DNA from: Pseudomonadota bacterium
GTDB lineage: Bacteria > Pseudomonadota > Gammaproteobacteria > Burkholderiales > Burkholderiaceae_B
Direction of reading: 5' to 3'
Length of the DNA stretch: 64,000 bases
Assembly (NCBI GenBank): GCA_023425645.1
Contig: JAFACG010000019.1
Coordinates: 1 to 64,000, forward strand
Within the stretch, counting starts at the first letter, position 1; each line of letters begins with the position of its first letter. This document shows positions 35,177 to 44,493 of the stretch, piece after piece. Below the pieces are notes generated by a model. It was given only the letters and a program-made list of their open reading frames with translations. It made no database searches and was not told the origin of the DNA. The position numbers and the translations under genes are program-made.

Positions 35177-35989
35177 TCACGTCCGGTGTGGCTCCTGGGG
35201 GTTCAATGTCTGGCACTGTTCGGGCCGGCCCCATTGGCGCAGGCACAGCTCCGCGCCCTGGATGCTGATGTAGCCCCCGCGCGCCGGGCCATCGTGGTCG
35301 CTGTCCCAATCGGGCAGGACCCAGCGGCGAGCTTCGGGCTGGCCGGGAATGGCGTGGCTGGCCGGACGATGCGTGTGGCCATGCACCAGCGCCTGCAGCG
35401 GCTGGGCTGCGCAGGCCTGCTCGATGGCGGACTGCGTGACATCCATGATCTGCATGTTCTTGTATTGCTGGCCGCGCCGGCTGCGCGCACGGGCGGCGTC
35501 GGCGATGTGCTGGCGCAGGCCCAGCGGGCAGGCCAGGTAGAGCGATTGCAGCCAGGGTTTGCGCACCCAGCGGCGAAAGCGCTGATAGGCGGCGTCGTCC
35601 AGGCAGTATTCGTCGCCGTGCGACATCAGCACCAGGCCGGCGGACGTATCCAGCAGAACCTGATCGGGCAACAGGCTGGCATGCACGTGGCGGGCGTAGG
35701 CTGGGCCCAGCAGGAAGTCCCGGTTGCCGCGCATCAGGAACAGGCGGCGGCGGGCGCCGTAGGCCTGCAGGGCCGCGCTGACACGGGAGAGCCAGGGAGC
35801 GGGGCGGGCAATCTGGTCGTCGCCTATCCAGGCGTTGAAGATGTCGCCGCCCAGAATCAAGGCGTCGGCCTGGGCCTTGGCCTTGTCCAGGAATCGCAGG
35901 AAGTCCTGGATGGTCGCCGGATTGTCCGGACCCAGGTGCAGGTCGGCGGCAATCCAGACGACGCCGGGCAGGGTCTGCTTACTCGGCAA
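35177..35989 (-). CDS. lpxH: UDP-2,3-diacylglucosamine diphosphatase LpxH
   Basis: About 270 residues, calcineurin-like phosphoesterase. Metal-binding motifs are ADLHLG, GGDIF-x-W-x-[23 protein letters not shown] and HGHTHRP. It releases lipid X in lipid A synthesis at the inner membrane. No ATG is available; I use the TTG at 35989, which puts [11 protein letters not shown] about ten residues from the start as in relatives. A TTG at 36019 is the alternative. Either start lies inside the 3' end of ppiB, so translation is coupled. Confidence 0.92.
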   Translation of the reverse strand: MPSKQTLPGVVWIAADLHLGPDNPATIQDFLRFLDKAKAQADALILGGDIFNAWIGDDQIARPAPWLSRVSAALQAYGARRRLFLMRGNRDFLLGPAYARHVHASLLPDQVLLDTSAGLVLMSHGDEYCLDDAAYQRFRRWVRKPWLQSLYLACPLGLRQHIADAARARSRRGQQYKNMQIMDVTQSAIEQACAAQPLQALVHGHTHRPASHAIPGQPEARRWVLPDWDSDHDGPARGGYISIQGAELCLRQWGRPEQCQTLNPQEPHRT

Positions 35990-36626
35990 CCGTGGCTTTT
36001 TCGATGACGACGTCTTCAACAGGCACGTCCTGGTGAAAGCCTTTGTTGCCGGTGCGCACGGTTTTGATCTTGTCCACGACCTCGGTGCCTTCGACCACTT
36101 GGCCGAACACGGCGTAGCCCCAGCCGTTGGAGGTGGGGGCGGTGAAGTTCAGGAAGTCGTTGTCGGCCACGTTGATGAAGAATTGGGCGGTGGCGGAATG
36201 AGGATCGGAAGTACGGGCCATGGCGATGGTGTACTTGTTGTTCTTCAGGCCGTTGTCGGCTTCGTTCTTGACGGGGGCTTCCGTGGGCTTTTGCTTCATG
36301 CCGGCTTCGAAGCCGCCGCCCTGGATCATGAAGTTGTTGATCACGCGGTGAAACACGGTGCCGTCGTAGAAGCCGCTGTTCACGTAGTTCAGGAAGTTGG
36401 CGACCGTGTTGGGAGCCTTTTCGGCGTTCAGTTCGATAACGATGTCGCCTTGGTTCGTCTGCAGTTTGACGCGCGGGGAGGTGCTCATGGATTTACCTTG
36501 GGAAGGGGTTGAAGAATCTGCCGCGGCAGGCGTGCTGGCCATGGCGGACATGGCCAGACAGGCGGCAATACCGAGAGTGCGCAAGCCGCGGGCTTGCGCA
36601 CACCATTGAAAAGCGGTTGCAAACAT
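35979..36626 (-). CDS. ppiB: Peptidyl-prolyl cis-trans isomerase, cyclophilin type
   Basis: 215 residues from the first start. The cyclophilin core begins at [14 protein letters not shown] and includes [15 protein letters not shown] and [16 protein letters not shown]. The first 37 residues (…[21 protein letters not shown]) form a signal peptide, predicting a periplasmic protein. A second in-frame ATG at 36488, behind AAGGTAAATCC, would give a leaderless cytoplasmic PpiB ([10 protein letters not shown]). Which start is used cannot be decided here. It is upstream of and overlaps lpxH. Confidence 0.93.
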   Translation of the reverse strand: MFATAFQWCAQARGLRTLGIAACLAMSAMASTPAAADSSTPSQGKSMSTSPRVKLQTNQGDIVIELNAEKAPNTVANFLNYVNSGFYDGTVFHRVINNFMIQGGGFEAGMKQKPTEAPVKNEADNGLKNNKYTIAMARTSDPHSATAQFFINVADNDFLNFTAPTSNGWGYAVFGQVVEGTEVVDKIKTVRTGNKGFHQDVPVEDVVIEKATVAE

Positions 36627-36658
36627 ATGAAAGCGGGCGTTCCCGTCGAGTGAAAACC

Positions 36659-37363
36659 CTATTGTTGCAGAATTCGGCCCGTTTGTTGCGCGCGCTGCGC
36701 AGCCTTCTGCACGCCTTCGGATGCCGCCTTGCGGTAGGCGTCATTGGCCAGCATCAGCTGCACTTCGCCCATGTTGTTGCGCGCCAGCGCATAGGACGGA
36801 TCGGCGGTCAGGGCCATCTTCAGGGCTTCCAGTGCCATGTCCAGCTTGTCCTGGGCGATGTATTCGGCCGCCAGGTTGTTCCAGGGCTCGGGCAGCTCCG
36901 GATAATAGGTCGTCATGTCCTGGTAGATGCGGATGGCCTCGTTGTGCCGGCCGGCGGCCGACAGGGCGCGGGCCTTGAGGAACAGCAACTGCACGTCCGT
37001 GCCCGTCTCGCCATTGCTTTCGCGCTGCTTGAGGCGGTTTTCGATGGCCTGGAGGGCGTCGTCATGGCGGCCCTGGGCGATCAGGCTGCTGATGCGCTTG
37101 CTGATCTCGCCGGCGCTCAGCGGCATCGAGGTGTCCACGCTGGGCGCGAGCACGTCCAGGGCGCGCGCCAGGCCTTTCCAGCCGCGTTCCTCTTCGCGGG
37201 GAGCCTCCAGCAGCGGGTCGTTGACGCGCGGCGCCGAGGAAGAGGACGCCGGTGCGACCTGGGCGGGGGGATGGGGCTGGGCCGTTGCGCCCTGGGTTCC
37301 GGCCACGAAGAGGGCCAGCGCGCAGGGGGCAAGAAACCGATTCCGTCGAGGTGTACTGAACAC
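36659..37363 (-). CDS. Periplasmic TPR-repeat protein
   Basis: 234 residues. A signal peptide ([20 protein letters not shown]) is followed by a Pro/Ser-rich linker and tetratricopeptide repeats from about residue 90 ([14 protein letters not shown]..., [31 protein letters not shown]..., [29 protein letters not shown]). It is probably a scaffold protein. The start is a GTG at 37363. It lies upstream of ppiB on the same strand and is divergent from cysS, a neighbourhood I associate with Bordetella relatives. Confidence 0.85.
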   Translation of the reverse strand: MFSTPRRNRFLAPCALALFVAGTQGATAQPHPPAQVAPASSSSAPRVNDPLLEAPREEERGWKGLARALDVLAPSVDTSMPLSAGEISKRISSLIAQGRHDDALQAIENRLKQRESNGETGTDVQLLFLKARALSAAGRHNEAIRIYQDMTTYYPELPEPWNNLAAEYIAQDKLDMALEALKMALTADPSYALARNNMGEVQLMLANDAYRKAASEGVQKAAQRAQQTGRILQQ

Positions 37364-37552
37364 AGCGGGAGCGCCTATAAAATCTGGCTTGGAGACCAGG
37401 AAGGTTGGTTGATTGCTGCCTTTAACGAGGTCTGCTTGCTATACTTGTCGACCATCATTCTAACCTTGCCCATTGCCGGGCGGGAAATCCGGACTGCAGG
37501 CCAGGATCATGCCTCCTGGCGCAAAGCTCCGATTTTATGACGATTACAGCCC

Positions 37553-38992
37553 ATGTTGCGCATTTATAACTCGCTGTCACGTTCCAAAGAGGTGTTCACT
37601 CCGGTCGAGCCGGGCCACGTACGCATGTATGTGTGCGGGATGACCGTGTATGACTTCTGTCACCTCGGGCATGCGCGCATGCTGGTCAGTTTCGACGTGG
37701 TGCAGCGCTGGCTGCGCGCCAGCGGCTACCAGGTCAGCTACGTGCGCAACATCACCGACATCGACGACAAGATCATCCGCCGCGCGGTCGAACGCAAGCA
37801 GCGCATGTCCGAAGTCACCGACTTCTACATCGCCGCCATGCACGCCGACGAGAAGGCGCTGGGCGTGCAGAGCCCGGATTCGGAGCCGCGCGCCACCCAG
37901 CACGTGCCCGACATGCTGGGCATCATCGCCAAGCTGGAAGCCAATGGCCTGGCCTACCGCTCGGAGGACGGCGACGTCAACTACGCCGTGCGCCAGTTTC
38001 CCGGCTACGGCAAGCTGTCGGGCCGCTCCCTGGACGACCTGCGCGCCGGCGAGCGCGTGGCGCTCAATTCCGCCAAGCGCGATCCGCTGGACTTCGTATT
38101 GTGGAAGTCCGCCAAGGAAGAGGAGCCGCCGGAGTCCAAGTGGGAATCGCCCTACGGGCTGGGCCGGCCGGGCTGGCACATCGAATGCTCGGCCATGAGC
38201 AAGGCCATCCTGGGCCTGCCGCTGGACATCCATGGCGGAGGCCCGGACCTGAAGTTCCCGCATCACGAAAACGAGATCGCCCAGACCGAAGGCGCCTTCG
38301 GAGGCCAGCTGGCCAACGTCTGGATGCATTGCGGGCCGCTGATGGTGGATTCGGAAAAGATGTCCAAGTCCCTGGGCAACTTCCGCCGCATCCGCGACAC
38401 CATCGCGCCTGAAGGCCTGGATGAAGGGCAGAGCAGCTACGCCGCCAATCCGCGCGAAGCGGAAATGGTGCGTTTTTTCATCGTGCGCAACCATTACCGC
38501 AGCCTGCAGAACTATGCTCCGGACAACCTGCGCGACGCCCAGCATGCGCTGGACCGTCTCTACCAGACTTTGCAGAACGTGCCGGCCGCCCCGGTGCAGA
38601 TAGACTGGGCCCAGGGGCCGGCGCAGGCCTTCGCCCAGGCCATGGACGACGATTTCAACACGGCCGGCGCCGTGGCCGTGCTCTTCGAGCTGGCCGGACA
38701 GGCCAACCGCGACAAGGAGCCTCAGGCCAGCGGCCTGATGCGCGCCCTGGGCGGGGTGCTGGGGCTGCTGCAGGTCGATCCCGTCCTGTACTGGCAGTCG
38801 CCGTCGCGCTATCTGGGCGGCGCCGCCTCCAGCCTGGACAACGAGGCCATCGACGCTCTGGTGGCCGAGCGCGCGCAGGCCAAGAAGGACCGCGACTTCG
38901 CCCGCGCGGACGCGATCCGCGTCCAGCTCAAGGAGCAAGGCGTCGAACTCGAGGACCGGCCCGGCGGAGCGACGCAATGGCGCAGGGCATAG
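37553..38992 (+). CDS. cysS: Cysteinyl-tRNA synthetase
   Basis: 479 residues. Motifs are the zinc-binding [10 protein letters not shown], the HIGH variant HLGHAR, the HIECSAM zinc site, the KMSKSLGN loop and the C-terminal [23 protein letters not shown] helical region. It charges tRNA-Cys. The upstream region contains no strong ribosome-binding site. A 16-nt overlap joins it to the DNA glycosylase gene. Confidence 0.98.
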   Translation: MLRIYNSLSRSKEVFTPVEPGHVRMYVCGMTVYDFCHLGHARMLVSFDVVQRWLRASGYQVSYVRNITDIDDKIIRRAVERKQRMSEVTDFYIAAMHADEKALGVQSPDSEPRATQHVPDMLGIIAKLEANGLAYRSEDGDVNYAVRQFPGYGKLSGRSLDDLRAGERVALNSAKRDPLDFVLWKSAKEEEPPESKWESPYGLGRPGWHIECSAMSKAILGLPLDIHGGGPDLKFPHHENEIAQTEGAFGGQLANVWMHCGPLMVDSEKMSKSLGNFRRIRDTIAPEGLDEGQSSYAANPREAEMVRFFIVRNHYRSLQNYAPDNLRDAQHALDRLYQTLQNVPAAPVQIDWAQGPAQAFAQAMDDDFNTAGAVAVLFELAGQANRDKEPQASGLMRALGGVLGLLQVDPVLYWQSPSRYLGGAASSLDNEAIDALVAERAQAKKDRDFARADAIRVQLKEQGVELEDRPGGATQWRRA

Positions 38993-39648
38993 CCGGTTCC
39001 CTGGCCGGCTCCCAGGTGCGTCTGGTGGGCAAGCCGGATTATTGGGACGAGGCCTGCGCACAGCTCATGAAGCGCGACCGCATCCTGCGCAAGCTGATCC
39101 CCCAGCATGGGGACCACTGGCTGCAGCACAAGGCGCCGGCCTTCATGACGCTGGCCCGCTCCATCGTCGGCCAGCAGGTTGCCCTGCGCACGGCCGACCA
39201 GCTCTGGCAGCGCCTGCTCGAGCGCTGCGGACAGCCGCTGTCGCCGGCCGCGCTGTTGGCGCTGGATCCGCAGGATCTGCGCGGCCTGGGACTGCCCAAG
39301 CGCAAAGTGGAATACATCCACGATTTGGCCTCGCACTTCGATGCCCGTAAAATCGATCCCCAAGCCTGGCAGTCCATGCCGGACGAAGCCGTGGTCGCGG
39401 ACCTGTGCGCCATTCGAGGCGTGGGCCGCTGGACCGCCGAAATGTTTCTGATTTTCAACTTGCACAGGCCCAACGTCCTGCCCCTGGACGATGCCGGCCT
39501 GCTCAAGGCAATTTCCCAGCACTATTTCAGTGGCGAGCCGGTTTCCCGGTTCGAAGCGCGTGAAGTAGCCCAGGCCTGGGCGCCGTGGTGCACGGTGGCC
39601 ACCTGGCATCTGTGGCGCAGTCTGAACACGGTTGCTGTACGATATTAA
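38977..39648 (+). CDS. DNA-3-methyladenine glycosylase (AlkA-like, HhH-GPD)
   Basis: 223 residues. The helix-hairpin-helix [18 protein letters not shown] is followed by the catalytic Asp in [14 protein letters not shown], and [18 protein letters not shown] is also typical. It excises alkylated purines in base excision repair. It is shorter than E. coli AlkA because the N-terminal beta domain is absent. It overlaps cysS by 16 nt and is followed closely by accA. Confidence 0.93.
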   Translation: MAQGIAGSLAGSQVRLVGKPDYWDEACAQLMKRDRILRKLIPQHGDHWLQHKAPAFMTLARSIVGQQVALRTADQLWQRLLERCGQPLSPAALLALDPQDLRGLGLPKRKVEYIHDLASHFDARKIDPQAWQSMPDEAVVADLCAIRGVGRWTAEMFLIFNLHRPNVLPLDDAGLLKAISQHYFSGEPVSRFEAREVAQAWAPWCTVATWHLWRSLNTVAVRY

Positions 39649-39675
39649 ATTAGGCCCAAACCTTAAGACCCGACA

Positions 39676-40641
39676 ATGCGAAATACATTCCTGGAATTTG
39701 AGCAGCCTCTGGCCGAGCTCGAAGGCAAGATCGAAGAGCTCCGCTACGTGCAGTCTGATTCCGCCGTGGATATTTCAGAAGAGCTGAGCCGTCTGCAGCA
39801 GAAGAGCCAGACCTTGGCCAAGAATATCTACGCCAAGCTCACTCCCTGGCAGACGGCGCTCGTGGCCCGCCACCCCCAGCGTCCCTACACGCTGGACTAC
39901 GTGCGCGAAATTTTCTCCGACTTTCACGAGCTGCACGGCGATCGCATGTATGCGGACGACCTGGCCATCGTGGGCGGCCTGGCGCGTTTCAACGGCACGC
40001 CCTGCATGGTCATCGGTCATCAGAAGGGCCGCGACACCAAGGAGCGCGCGCGTCGCAACTTCGGCATGCCGCGTCCCGAAGGCTATCGCAAGGCCCTGCG
40101 CCTGATGCGCCTGGCCGAGAAGTTCGGCATTCCGGTGTTCACCTTCGTGGATACGCCCGGCGCCTATCCGGGAATCGGCGCGGAAGAGCGCGGCCAGTCC
40201 GAAGCCATCGGCCACAATCTGTATGCCATGGCCAAGCTGCGCGTGCCCATCATCTCGACCATCATCGGCGAAGGCGGTTCGGGCGGCGCCCTGGCCATTG
40301 CCGTGGGCGACGTCGTGTCCATGCTGCAGTATTCCACCTACGCCGTGATCTCTCCCGAAGGCTGCGCGTCCATCCTCTGGCGCAGCGCCGACAAGGCTCC
40401 CGTTGCCGCCGAGGCCCTGGCCATCACCGCGCCGCGCCTCAAGGAGCTGGGCCTGGTGGACCGCGTGATCAACGAGCCCATTGGCGGCGCTCATCGCGAT
40501 CCCACCATGATGGCGCGCCAGCTGGGCCGAGCCCTGGCCGACGCCTTGCGCCAGGTCTCGGGCATGTCCACCGAGCAATTGCTGGATCAGCGCATGGAGC
40601 GCCTGCTGGCGTATGGCCGCTTCCAGGAAGTCCGCGCCTGA
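39676..40641 (+). CDS. accA: Acetyl-CoA carboxylase carboxyltransferase subunit alpha
   Basis: 321 residues with the typical N-terminal helical region ([18 protein letters not shown]) and the crotonase-type carboxyltransferase core, including [24 protein letters not shown] and [16 protein letters not shown]. Together with AccD it transfers the carboxyl group from carboxybiotin to acetyl-CoA for fatty acid synthesis. Its 3' end overlaps tilS by 29 nt. Confidence 0.98.
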   Translation: MRNTFLEFEQPLAELEGKIEELRYVQSDSAVDISEELSRLQQKSQTLAKNIYAKLTPWQTALVARHPQRPYTLDYVREIFSDFHELHGDRMYADDLAIVGGLARFNGTPCMVIGHQKGRDTKERARRNFGMPRPEGYRKALRLMRLAEKFGIPVFTFVDTPGAYPGIGAEERGQSEAIGHNLYAMAKLRVPIISTIIGEGGSGGALAIAVGDVVSMLQYSTYAVISPEGCASILWRSADKAPVAAEALAITAPRLKELGLVDRVINEPIGGAHRDPTMMARQLGRALADALRQVSGMSTEQLLDQRMERLLAYGRFQEVRA

Positions 40642-41677
40642 TCATGCGAGCGCCGGGCTGGCGGGCTTCGAGCCCTCGCCCGCGCTGCTGGATGCCCTGA
40701 CGCTGCATCTGCCCTTCAAGCCCGGGCACCGTCTTGGCCTGGGCTTGAGCGGCGGCGCCGACTCCGCCATGCTGGCGGTGCATGCCCACCTCTGGGCCAG
40801 CCGCCGCCGCATCGAACTTCATTTTTTCCATGTTCACCACGGCCTGCAGGCCGCCGCGGACCAGTGGCAGGCCCGCGTGCACGACCTTGCGCGGCGCTTG
40901 CGGCGCCCCTGCCACAGCCTGCGCGTCCAGGTCCGGGCGGACCGGCTGAGCGCCGACGGCATGGAGTCCGCCGCCCGTGACGCCCGCTATCGCGCCCTGG
41001 CCGAGCTGGCCGGCTTCGCGGGGGTGGGCGACATTCTGCTGGCGCATCACCAGGACGACCAGGCTGAAACGGTCCTGCTGCGCCTTTTGCGCGGCGCCGG
41101 CCCTGTCGGCCTGGGCGCCATGGCGCCCAGCAGCCGGCGCGACGGCATCGTTTACTGGCGGCCCTGGCTGGAGCAGCCGCGCGCGCGCATCCTGCAGGCC
41201 AGCGACTGCTTCACCGCGGCCTGCGGCTGGCAGGCCGTACAGGATCCCACCAACCTGAATCCCGACTACACCCGCGGCGCCCTGCGCGAACTGCTGACGC
41301 CGGTGCTCGACGCCCGCTGGCCGGGCTGGCAATCCGTGCTGCAGCGCCAGGCCCGGCTGAGCCGGGAAACCCGCGATGTCCTGGACAGCGTGGCCCGGCA
41401 GGATCTGCAGTCGCTGGACCTGGACGAGACGGGACGCAGTTTCAGCCTGGCTTCCTGGCGCTTGCTGGAGCCGGCCCGCCAGGCCCTGGTCATCCGCCAC
41501 TGGCTGCATGAGCAGGGGGCCGGCATGCCTACCGAGGCGCGCCTGGCTGAATTGATGCGCCAGTTGCGCAGCGTCCACGCGCTGGGCCACGACCGGCAGC
41601 TGAAAGTCAAGCACGGACCCTGGCTGATCCGCTGCGTGCGCGGCCGGGTGCTGCTGGAGCCCGCCGGGACGGATTGA
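40613..41677 (+). CDS. tilS: tRNA(Ile)-lysidine synthase
   Basis: 354 residues. The PP-loop [14 protein letters not shown] (about residue 43) binds ATP, and [17 protein letters not shown] is the second family motif. It converts C34 of tRNA-Ile(CAU) to lysidine and is normally essential. The C-terminal domain is shorter than in E. coli TilS. Its ATG at 40613 lies inside accA, so the two are translationally coupled. Confidence 0.95.
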   Translation: MAASRKSAPDHASAGLAGFEPSPALLDALTLHLPFKPGHRLGLGLSGGADSAMLAVHAHLWASRRRIELHFFHVHHGLQAAADQWQARVHDLARRLRRPCHSLRVQVRADRLSADGMESAARDARYRALAELAGFAGVGDILLAHHQDDQAETVLLRLLRGAGPVGLGAMAPSSRRDGIVYWRPWLEQPRARILQASDCFTAACGWQAVQDPTNLNPDYTRGALRELLTPVLDARWPGWQSVLQRQARLSRETRDVLDSVARQDLQSLDLDETGRSFSLASWRLLEPARQALVIRHWLHEQGAGMPTEARLAELMRQLRSVHALGHDRQLKVKHGPWLIRCVRGRVLLEPAGTD

Positions 41678-42010
41678 GCCCGCGCCGCGCGGCTCATCAG
41701 CCTGCGCAGCGTGGGGGTATTTTTGCCGCCGGGCCGCCCCAAGGCAAAAAAGTGCCCCCTCTGGGGGATGAGCCCGGACACATGGCAGTCCCTGCGGACT
41801 GTCATGTGCCTGGCGAATCCGAGCGGCATGCAAGCCGCGAGGTGGGCAGCAAGCAGGCTATCAGCCTGCGCAGGGTGGGGGTATTTCCCTTCGGAGCTTG
41901 ATTTTTTTTTCGACAGACCACCTCTAGCCCAAACGCAATAGCAGAAAGTCGTTAAAATAGATCGTTTTTGTGTCTATTCCAGACATTAGCCCTTTGATGC
42001 AGAGTAAAAG
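41678..42010 (+). other. Intergenic region before lysC made of repeat sequence
   Basis: 333 bases without a gene, largely repeat element A (41696-41886), including a 13-bp hairpin. The last ~110 bases are AT-rich and should contain the lysC promoter, which I could not place with confidence. Confidence 0.6.
41696..41886 (+). repeat. Intergenic repeat element, copy A, with duplicated end
   Basis: ATCAGCCTGCGCAG followed by C/G-GTGGGGGTATTT occurs twice (41696-41722 and 41860-41886, one mismatch). Between them lie TTTTTGCCGCCGGGCCGCC, CCAAGGCAAAAAAG, a CCCCC block and GCAGCAAGCAGGC, all found in the same order in copy B. A hairpin (41779-41791 with 41796-41808; 13 bp, one G-T wobble) is inserted in this copy only. 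Confidence 0.65.
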
Positions 42011-43264
42011 ATGTCCCTGATCGTACATAAATATGGCGGCACGTCGATGGGCTCGATCGAGCGCATCCAGAATGTGGCGCGCCGGGTTGCCAAGTGGCAT
42101 GCGGCCGGCCACCAGGTGGTGGTGGTTCCCTCGGCCATGTCCGGCGAAACCAATCGTCTGCTCGGTCTGGCCAAGGAGCTCAGCCCCCAGCCCGATCCCC
42201 GCGAACTCGACATGCTGGCCGCCACCGGCGAGCAGGCCAGCAGCGCGCTGCTGGCCATGGCGCTGGCCGCCCAGGGCGTCCCCGCCCGCAGCTATGCCGG
42301 CTGGCAGGTTCCCGTGCTGACCGACAGCGCTTATACGCGCGCGCGCATCCGCTCTATTGACGACACCCGCATCCGCCAGGACCTGGACGCCGGCCGCGTG
42401 GTCATCGTCACCGGCTTCCAGGGCGTGGACGAAGAGGGCAACATCACCACTCTGGGCCGCGGCGGCTCCGACACTTCGGCCGTGGCCGTGGCGGCGGCCA
42501 TGAAGGCGTCCGAATGCCTGATCTACACCGACGTGGACGGCGTCTACACGACCGACCCGCGCGTGGTTCCCGAAGCCCGCCGCATGAAAGTGGTGTCCTT
42601 CGAGGAAATGCTGGAAATGGCCTCCCTGGGCTCCAAGGTGCTGCAGATCCGTTCCGTGGAGTTCGCCGGCAAGTACCAGGTTCCCGTTCGAGTGCTGTCC
42701 TCGCTGACAGACCCCCTGATTCCGCTCGAAGAAGAAATGTCTTCGGGCACGCTGATTACTTTCGAGGAAGATCAAAAAATGGAAGCTGCCGTTGTTTCGG
42801 GCATCGCCTTCAGCCGTGATGAAGCCAAGTTCACCCTGCGCGCCGTACCCGACACTCCCGGCGTAGCCTACTCCATCCTGGGCCCCATCGCCGCGGCCAA
42901 CATCGAAGTGGACATGATCCTGCAGAACCTGTCGGTGCAGGGCACCACGGACTTCTCCTTCACGGTCAGCCGCAACGACGCGCTGCGCACCCGCGACCTG
43001 CTGACCCAGCAGATCGGTCCCGCCGTGGGCGCCGGCGAAATCGTCTTTGACGACGCCGTGTGCAAGGTTTCCATCGTGGGCATCGGCATGCGCAACCACG
43101 CCGGCGTCGCCAGCTCCATGTTCCGCGCCTTGTCCCAGGAAGGCATCAACATCCAGATGATCAGCACCAGCGAGATCAAGACCTCGGTCATCATCGCCGA
43201 CAAATACATGGAACTGGCCGTGCGCGCGCTGCACAAGACCTTCGAGCTGGATCAGGAAAAATAA
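42011..43264 (+). CDS. lysC: Aspartate kinase
   Basis: 417 residues. The N-terminal KYGGTSMGS nucleotide-binding motif and LGRGGSDTSAVAVAAAM define the kinase domain; residues from about 265 form two ACT domains (VSGIAFSRDEAKFTLRAVPDTPG, VSIVGIGMRNHAG), the usual site of lysine/threonine feedback. It phosphorylates aspartate at the entry of lysine, threonine and methionine synthesis. The size fits the alpha subunit; an internal beta start, known in some lysC genes, is possible. Confidence 0.97.
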   Translation: MSLIVHKYGGTSMGSIERIQNVARRVAKWHAAGHQVVVVPSAMSGETNRLLGLAKELSPQPDPRELDMLAATGEQASSALLAMALAAQGVPARSYAGWQVPVLTDSAYTRARIRSIDDTRIRQDLDAGRVVIVTGFQGVDEEGNITTLGRGGSDTSAVAVAAAMKASECLIYTDVDGVYTTDPRVVPEARRMKVVSFEEMLEMASLGSKVLQIRSVEFAGKYQVPVRVLSSLTDPLIPLEEEMSSGTLITFEEDQKMEAAVVSGIAFSRDEAKFTLRAVPDTPGVAYSILGPIAAANIEVDMILQNLSVQGTTDFSFTVSRNDALRTRDLLTQQIGPAVGAGEIVFDDAVCKVSIVGIGMRNHAGVASSMFRALSQEGINIQMISTSEIKTSVIIADKYMELAVRALHKTFELDQEK

Positions 43265-43277
43265 TTCAAACTGCTAT

Positions 43278-43306
43278 TTGCATTGGTTTTTTTAAAATGC
43301 TATAGT
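43278..43306 (+). promoter_or_regulatory. Promoter of tRNA-Ser
   Basis: TTGCAT (43278-43283), a 17-base spacer and TATAGT (43301-43306); the tRNA starts 19 bases beyond the -10. Confidence 0.65.
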
Positions 43307-43324
43307 ATCGTCTTTCCTAGAGCT

Positions 43325-43417
43325 GGAGACGTGGCCGAGAGGTTGAAGGTACTCCCCTGCTAAGGGAGCATACGGCTTATACCCGTATCGAGGGTTCGAA
43401 TCCCTCCGTCTCCGCCA
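43325..43417 (+). tRNA. tRNA-Ser (anticodon GCT)
   Basis: Acceptor stem GGAGACG (43325-43331) pairs with CGTCTCC (43407-43413); G and encoded CCA follow. The anticodon loop CTGCTAA within CTCCC / GGGAG places GCT at 43359-43361. The long variable arm (TACGG...) is the class II feature of tRNA-Ser, and the T loop TTCGAAT is intact. Confidence 0.97.
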
Positions 43418-43440
43418 GCTTGGTCTTTAAGGCCGCACAA

Positions 43441-43470
43441 AAACCCGCTAACTCGTTTAGCGGGTTTTTT
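43441..43470 (+). terminator. Intrinsic terminator after tRNA-Ser
   Basis: An 11-bp stem AAACCCGCTAA / TTAGCGGGTTT (43441-43451, 43457-43467) ending in a T tract. It can work in both directions. Confidence 0.9.
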
Positions 43471-43613
43471 GTTTTGCGAGCCTTGCGCAATCATCGTTAA
43501 CCAGTGTTGTTTATTGGTGCAGAGACAAGCAATGAAAAGCGCGGCTCTGTTTACAATTGGATGATCATGTTCCCTGTCGTTCAAGAATGCGGCCTTATCT
43601 TCCAGAGCGAGCG

Positions 43614-44174
43614 ATGATCAGAAAAATACTGTGCATTTGCGGTTTTGCCTTTTTCAGCCTTCCCCTGATGGCGGCTTCGCCCCAGGTCGAGCTGGATGGC
43701 AAGGTGGTGGCGCGCTATGTCCAGAGCCTGGATGACATGCTGCCCCTGCTGCAGACGGTGGATCGCGGCGAACAGTTCTGGGAGGACAGCGCGCCCGATG
43801 GCGTGCCCGAGGCGCTGTACGTGGGGCATATAGAACGCGGCTCGGAACTTTACCTGCAGCTGAACCGCCTGGCCCAGAAACACGGCTTCGCCAGCGTGGA
43901 CCAATGGGCGCGAGTAGGCGACCGCATCCTGCTCACGCGCCTGTACATCCAGGAGCGCGAGGAACTGGACAAGCTCTACGAACACCTGGACGAGCTCGAG
44001 CAGAGCCTGCTGGACAATGCGCGCCAATATTCAACGGCGGAGCTGGAGCAGATCATGCGCACATTCCAGGACAGCAAGAACCACATCCTGATGGTGGTGT
44101 CCACGCGCGCGGACGTGCCGCTGGTGCAGCCGCGTCTGGCGGAACTCAATACGGCGCTGTCTTCCATCGAATAA
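43614..44174 (+). CDS. Hypothetical exported protein
   Basis: 186 residues. MIRKILCICGFAFFSLPLMAAS is a Sec signal peptide with likely cleavage after MAA. The mature part is acidic and helical (about residues 110-160, EEL-DKLYEHLDELEQSL, may be coiled coil) and has no motif I recognise. The ATG at 43614 is chosen because the signal peptide starts there; the frame opens 19 codons earlier. It stands alone after the tRNA terminator. Confidence 0.75.
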   Translation: MIRKILCICGFAFFSLPLMAASPQVELDGKVVARYVQSLDDMLPLLQTVDRGEQFWEDSAPDGVPEALYVGHIERGSELYLQLNRLAQKHGFASVDQWARVGDRILLTRLYIQEREELDKLYEHLDELEQSLLDNARQYSTAELEQIMRTFQDSKNHILMVVSTRADVPLVQPRLAELNTALSSIE

Positions 44175-44223
44175 GACCGCCGGGCCGGGCTTTCGGCGGG
44201 GCGTTGGGCATTTGCCGGCTTCA

Positions 44224-44349
44224 AGGCTCTTTCTGGAAATGTGTTCAAAAAGAGCCTGTTGACATGTTTTGACGCTTTTTTCTCTTACCTCAAATGCTAG
44301 ATCGTGGATAATTGCCCACTGTTTCAAAACATGTGGAAGAGAAAGCGTC
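44224..44349 (+). ncRNA. Potentially structured leader before the small membrane protein
   Basis: Three complementary pairs lie in 126 bases. AGGCTCTTT / AAAGAGCCT (44224-44232, 44249-44257) makes a hairpin. ACATGTTTTG (44262-44271) pairs with CAAAACATGT (44325-44334). GACGCTTT-n-CTCTT (44271-44286) pairs with AAGAGAAAGCGTC (44337-44349), which holds the ribosome-binding site next to the ATG. The last two are interleaved, so they are either a pseudoknot or mutually exclusive. A TTGACA at 44259 may instead mark a promoter. Confidence 0.3.
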
Positions 44350-44493
44350 ATGCGTTATATCTTGATTGTGGTGGGAGCCGCCGTGCTGGCCTACCTGATC
44401 GCGAAAGGCGTGCGCCAGGTCCTGGTGGAACGCCGCCAGGCCAGGGGCCCCGCTCAATTGCCTCATGACGGAGGCCGCGATGAGCACCAATAA
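44350..44493 (+). CDS. Small single-span membrane protein
   Basis: 47 residues: a helix MRYILIVVGAAVLAYLIAKG followed by a basic cytoplasmic-like tail. The ATG directly follows AAGAGAAAGCGTC. The 3' end overlaps the SPFH protein gene by 14 nt, so the two are co-expressed and probably interact. Not a family I recognise. Confidence 0.6.
   Translation: MRYILIVVGAAVLAYLIAKGVRQVLVERRQARGPAQLPHDGGRDEHQ

Noticed and set aside
43360..43584. Small minus-strand frame over the tRNA-Ser (ending GGIRTLDTGISRMLP)
   Set aside because: A spurious translation of the tRNA and its terminator, a known annotation artefact.
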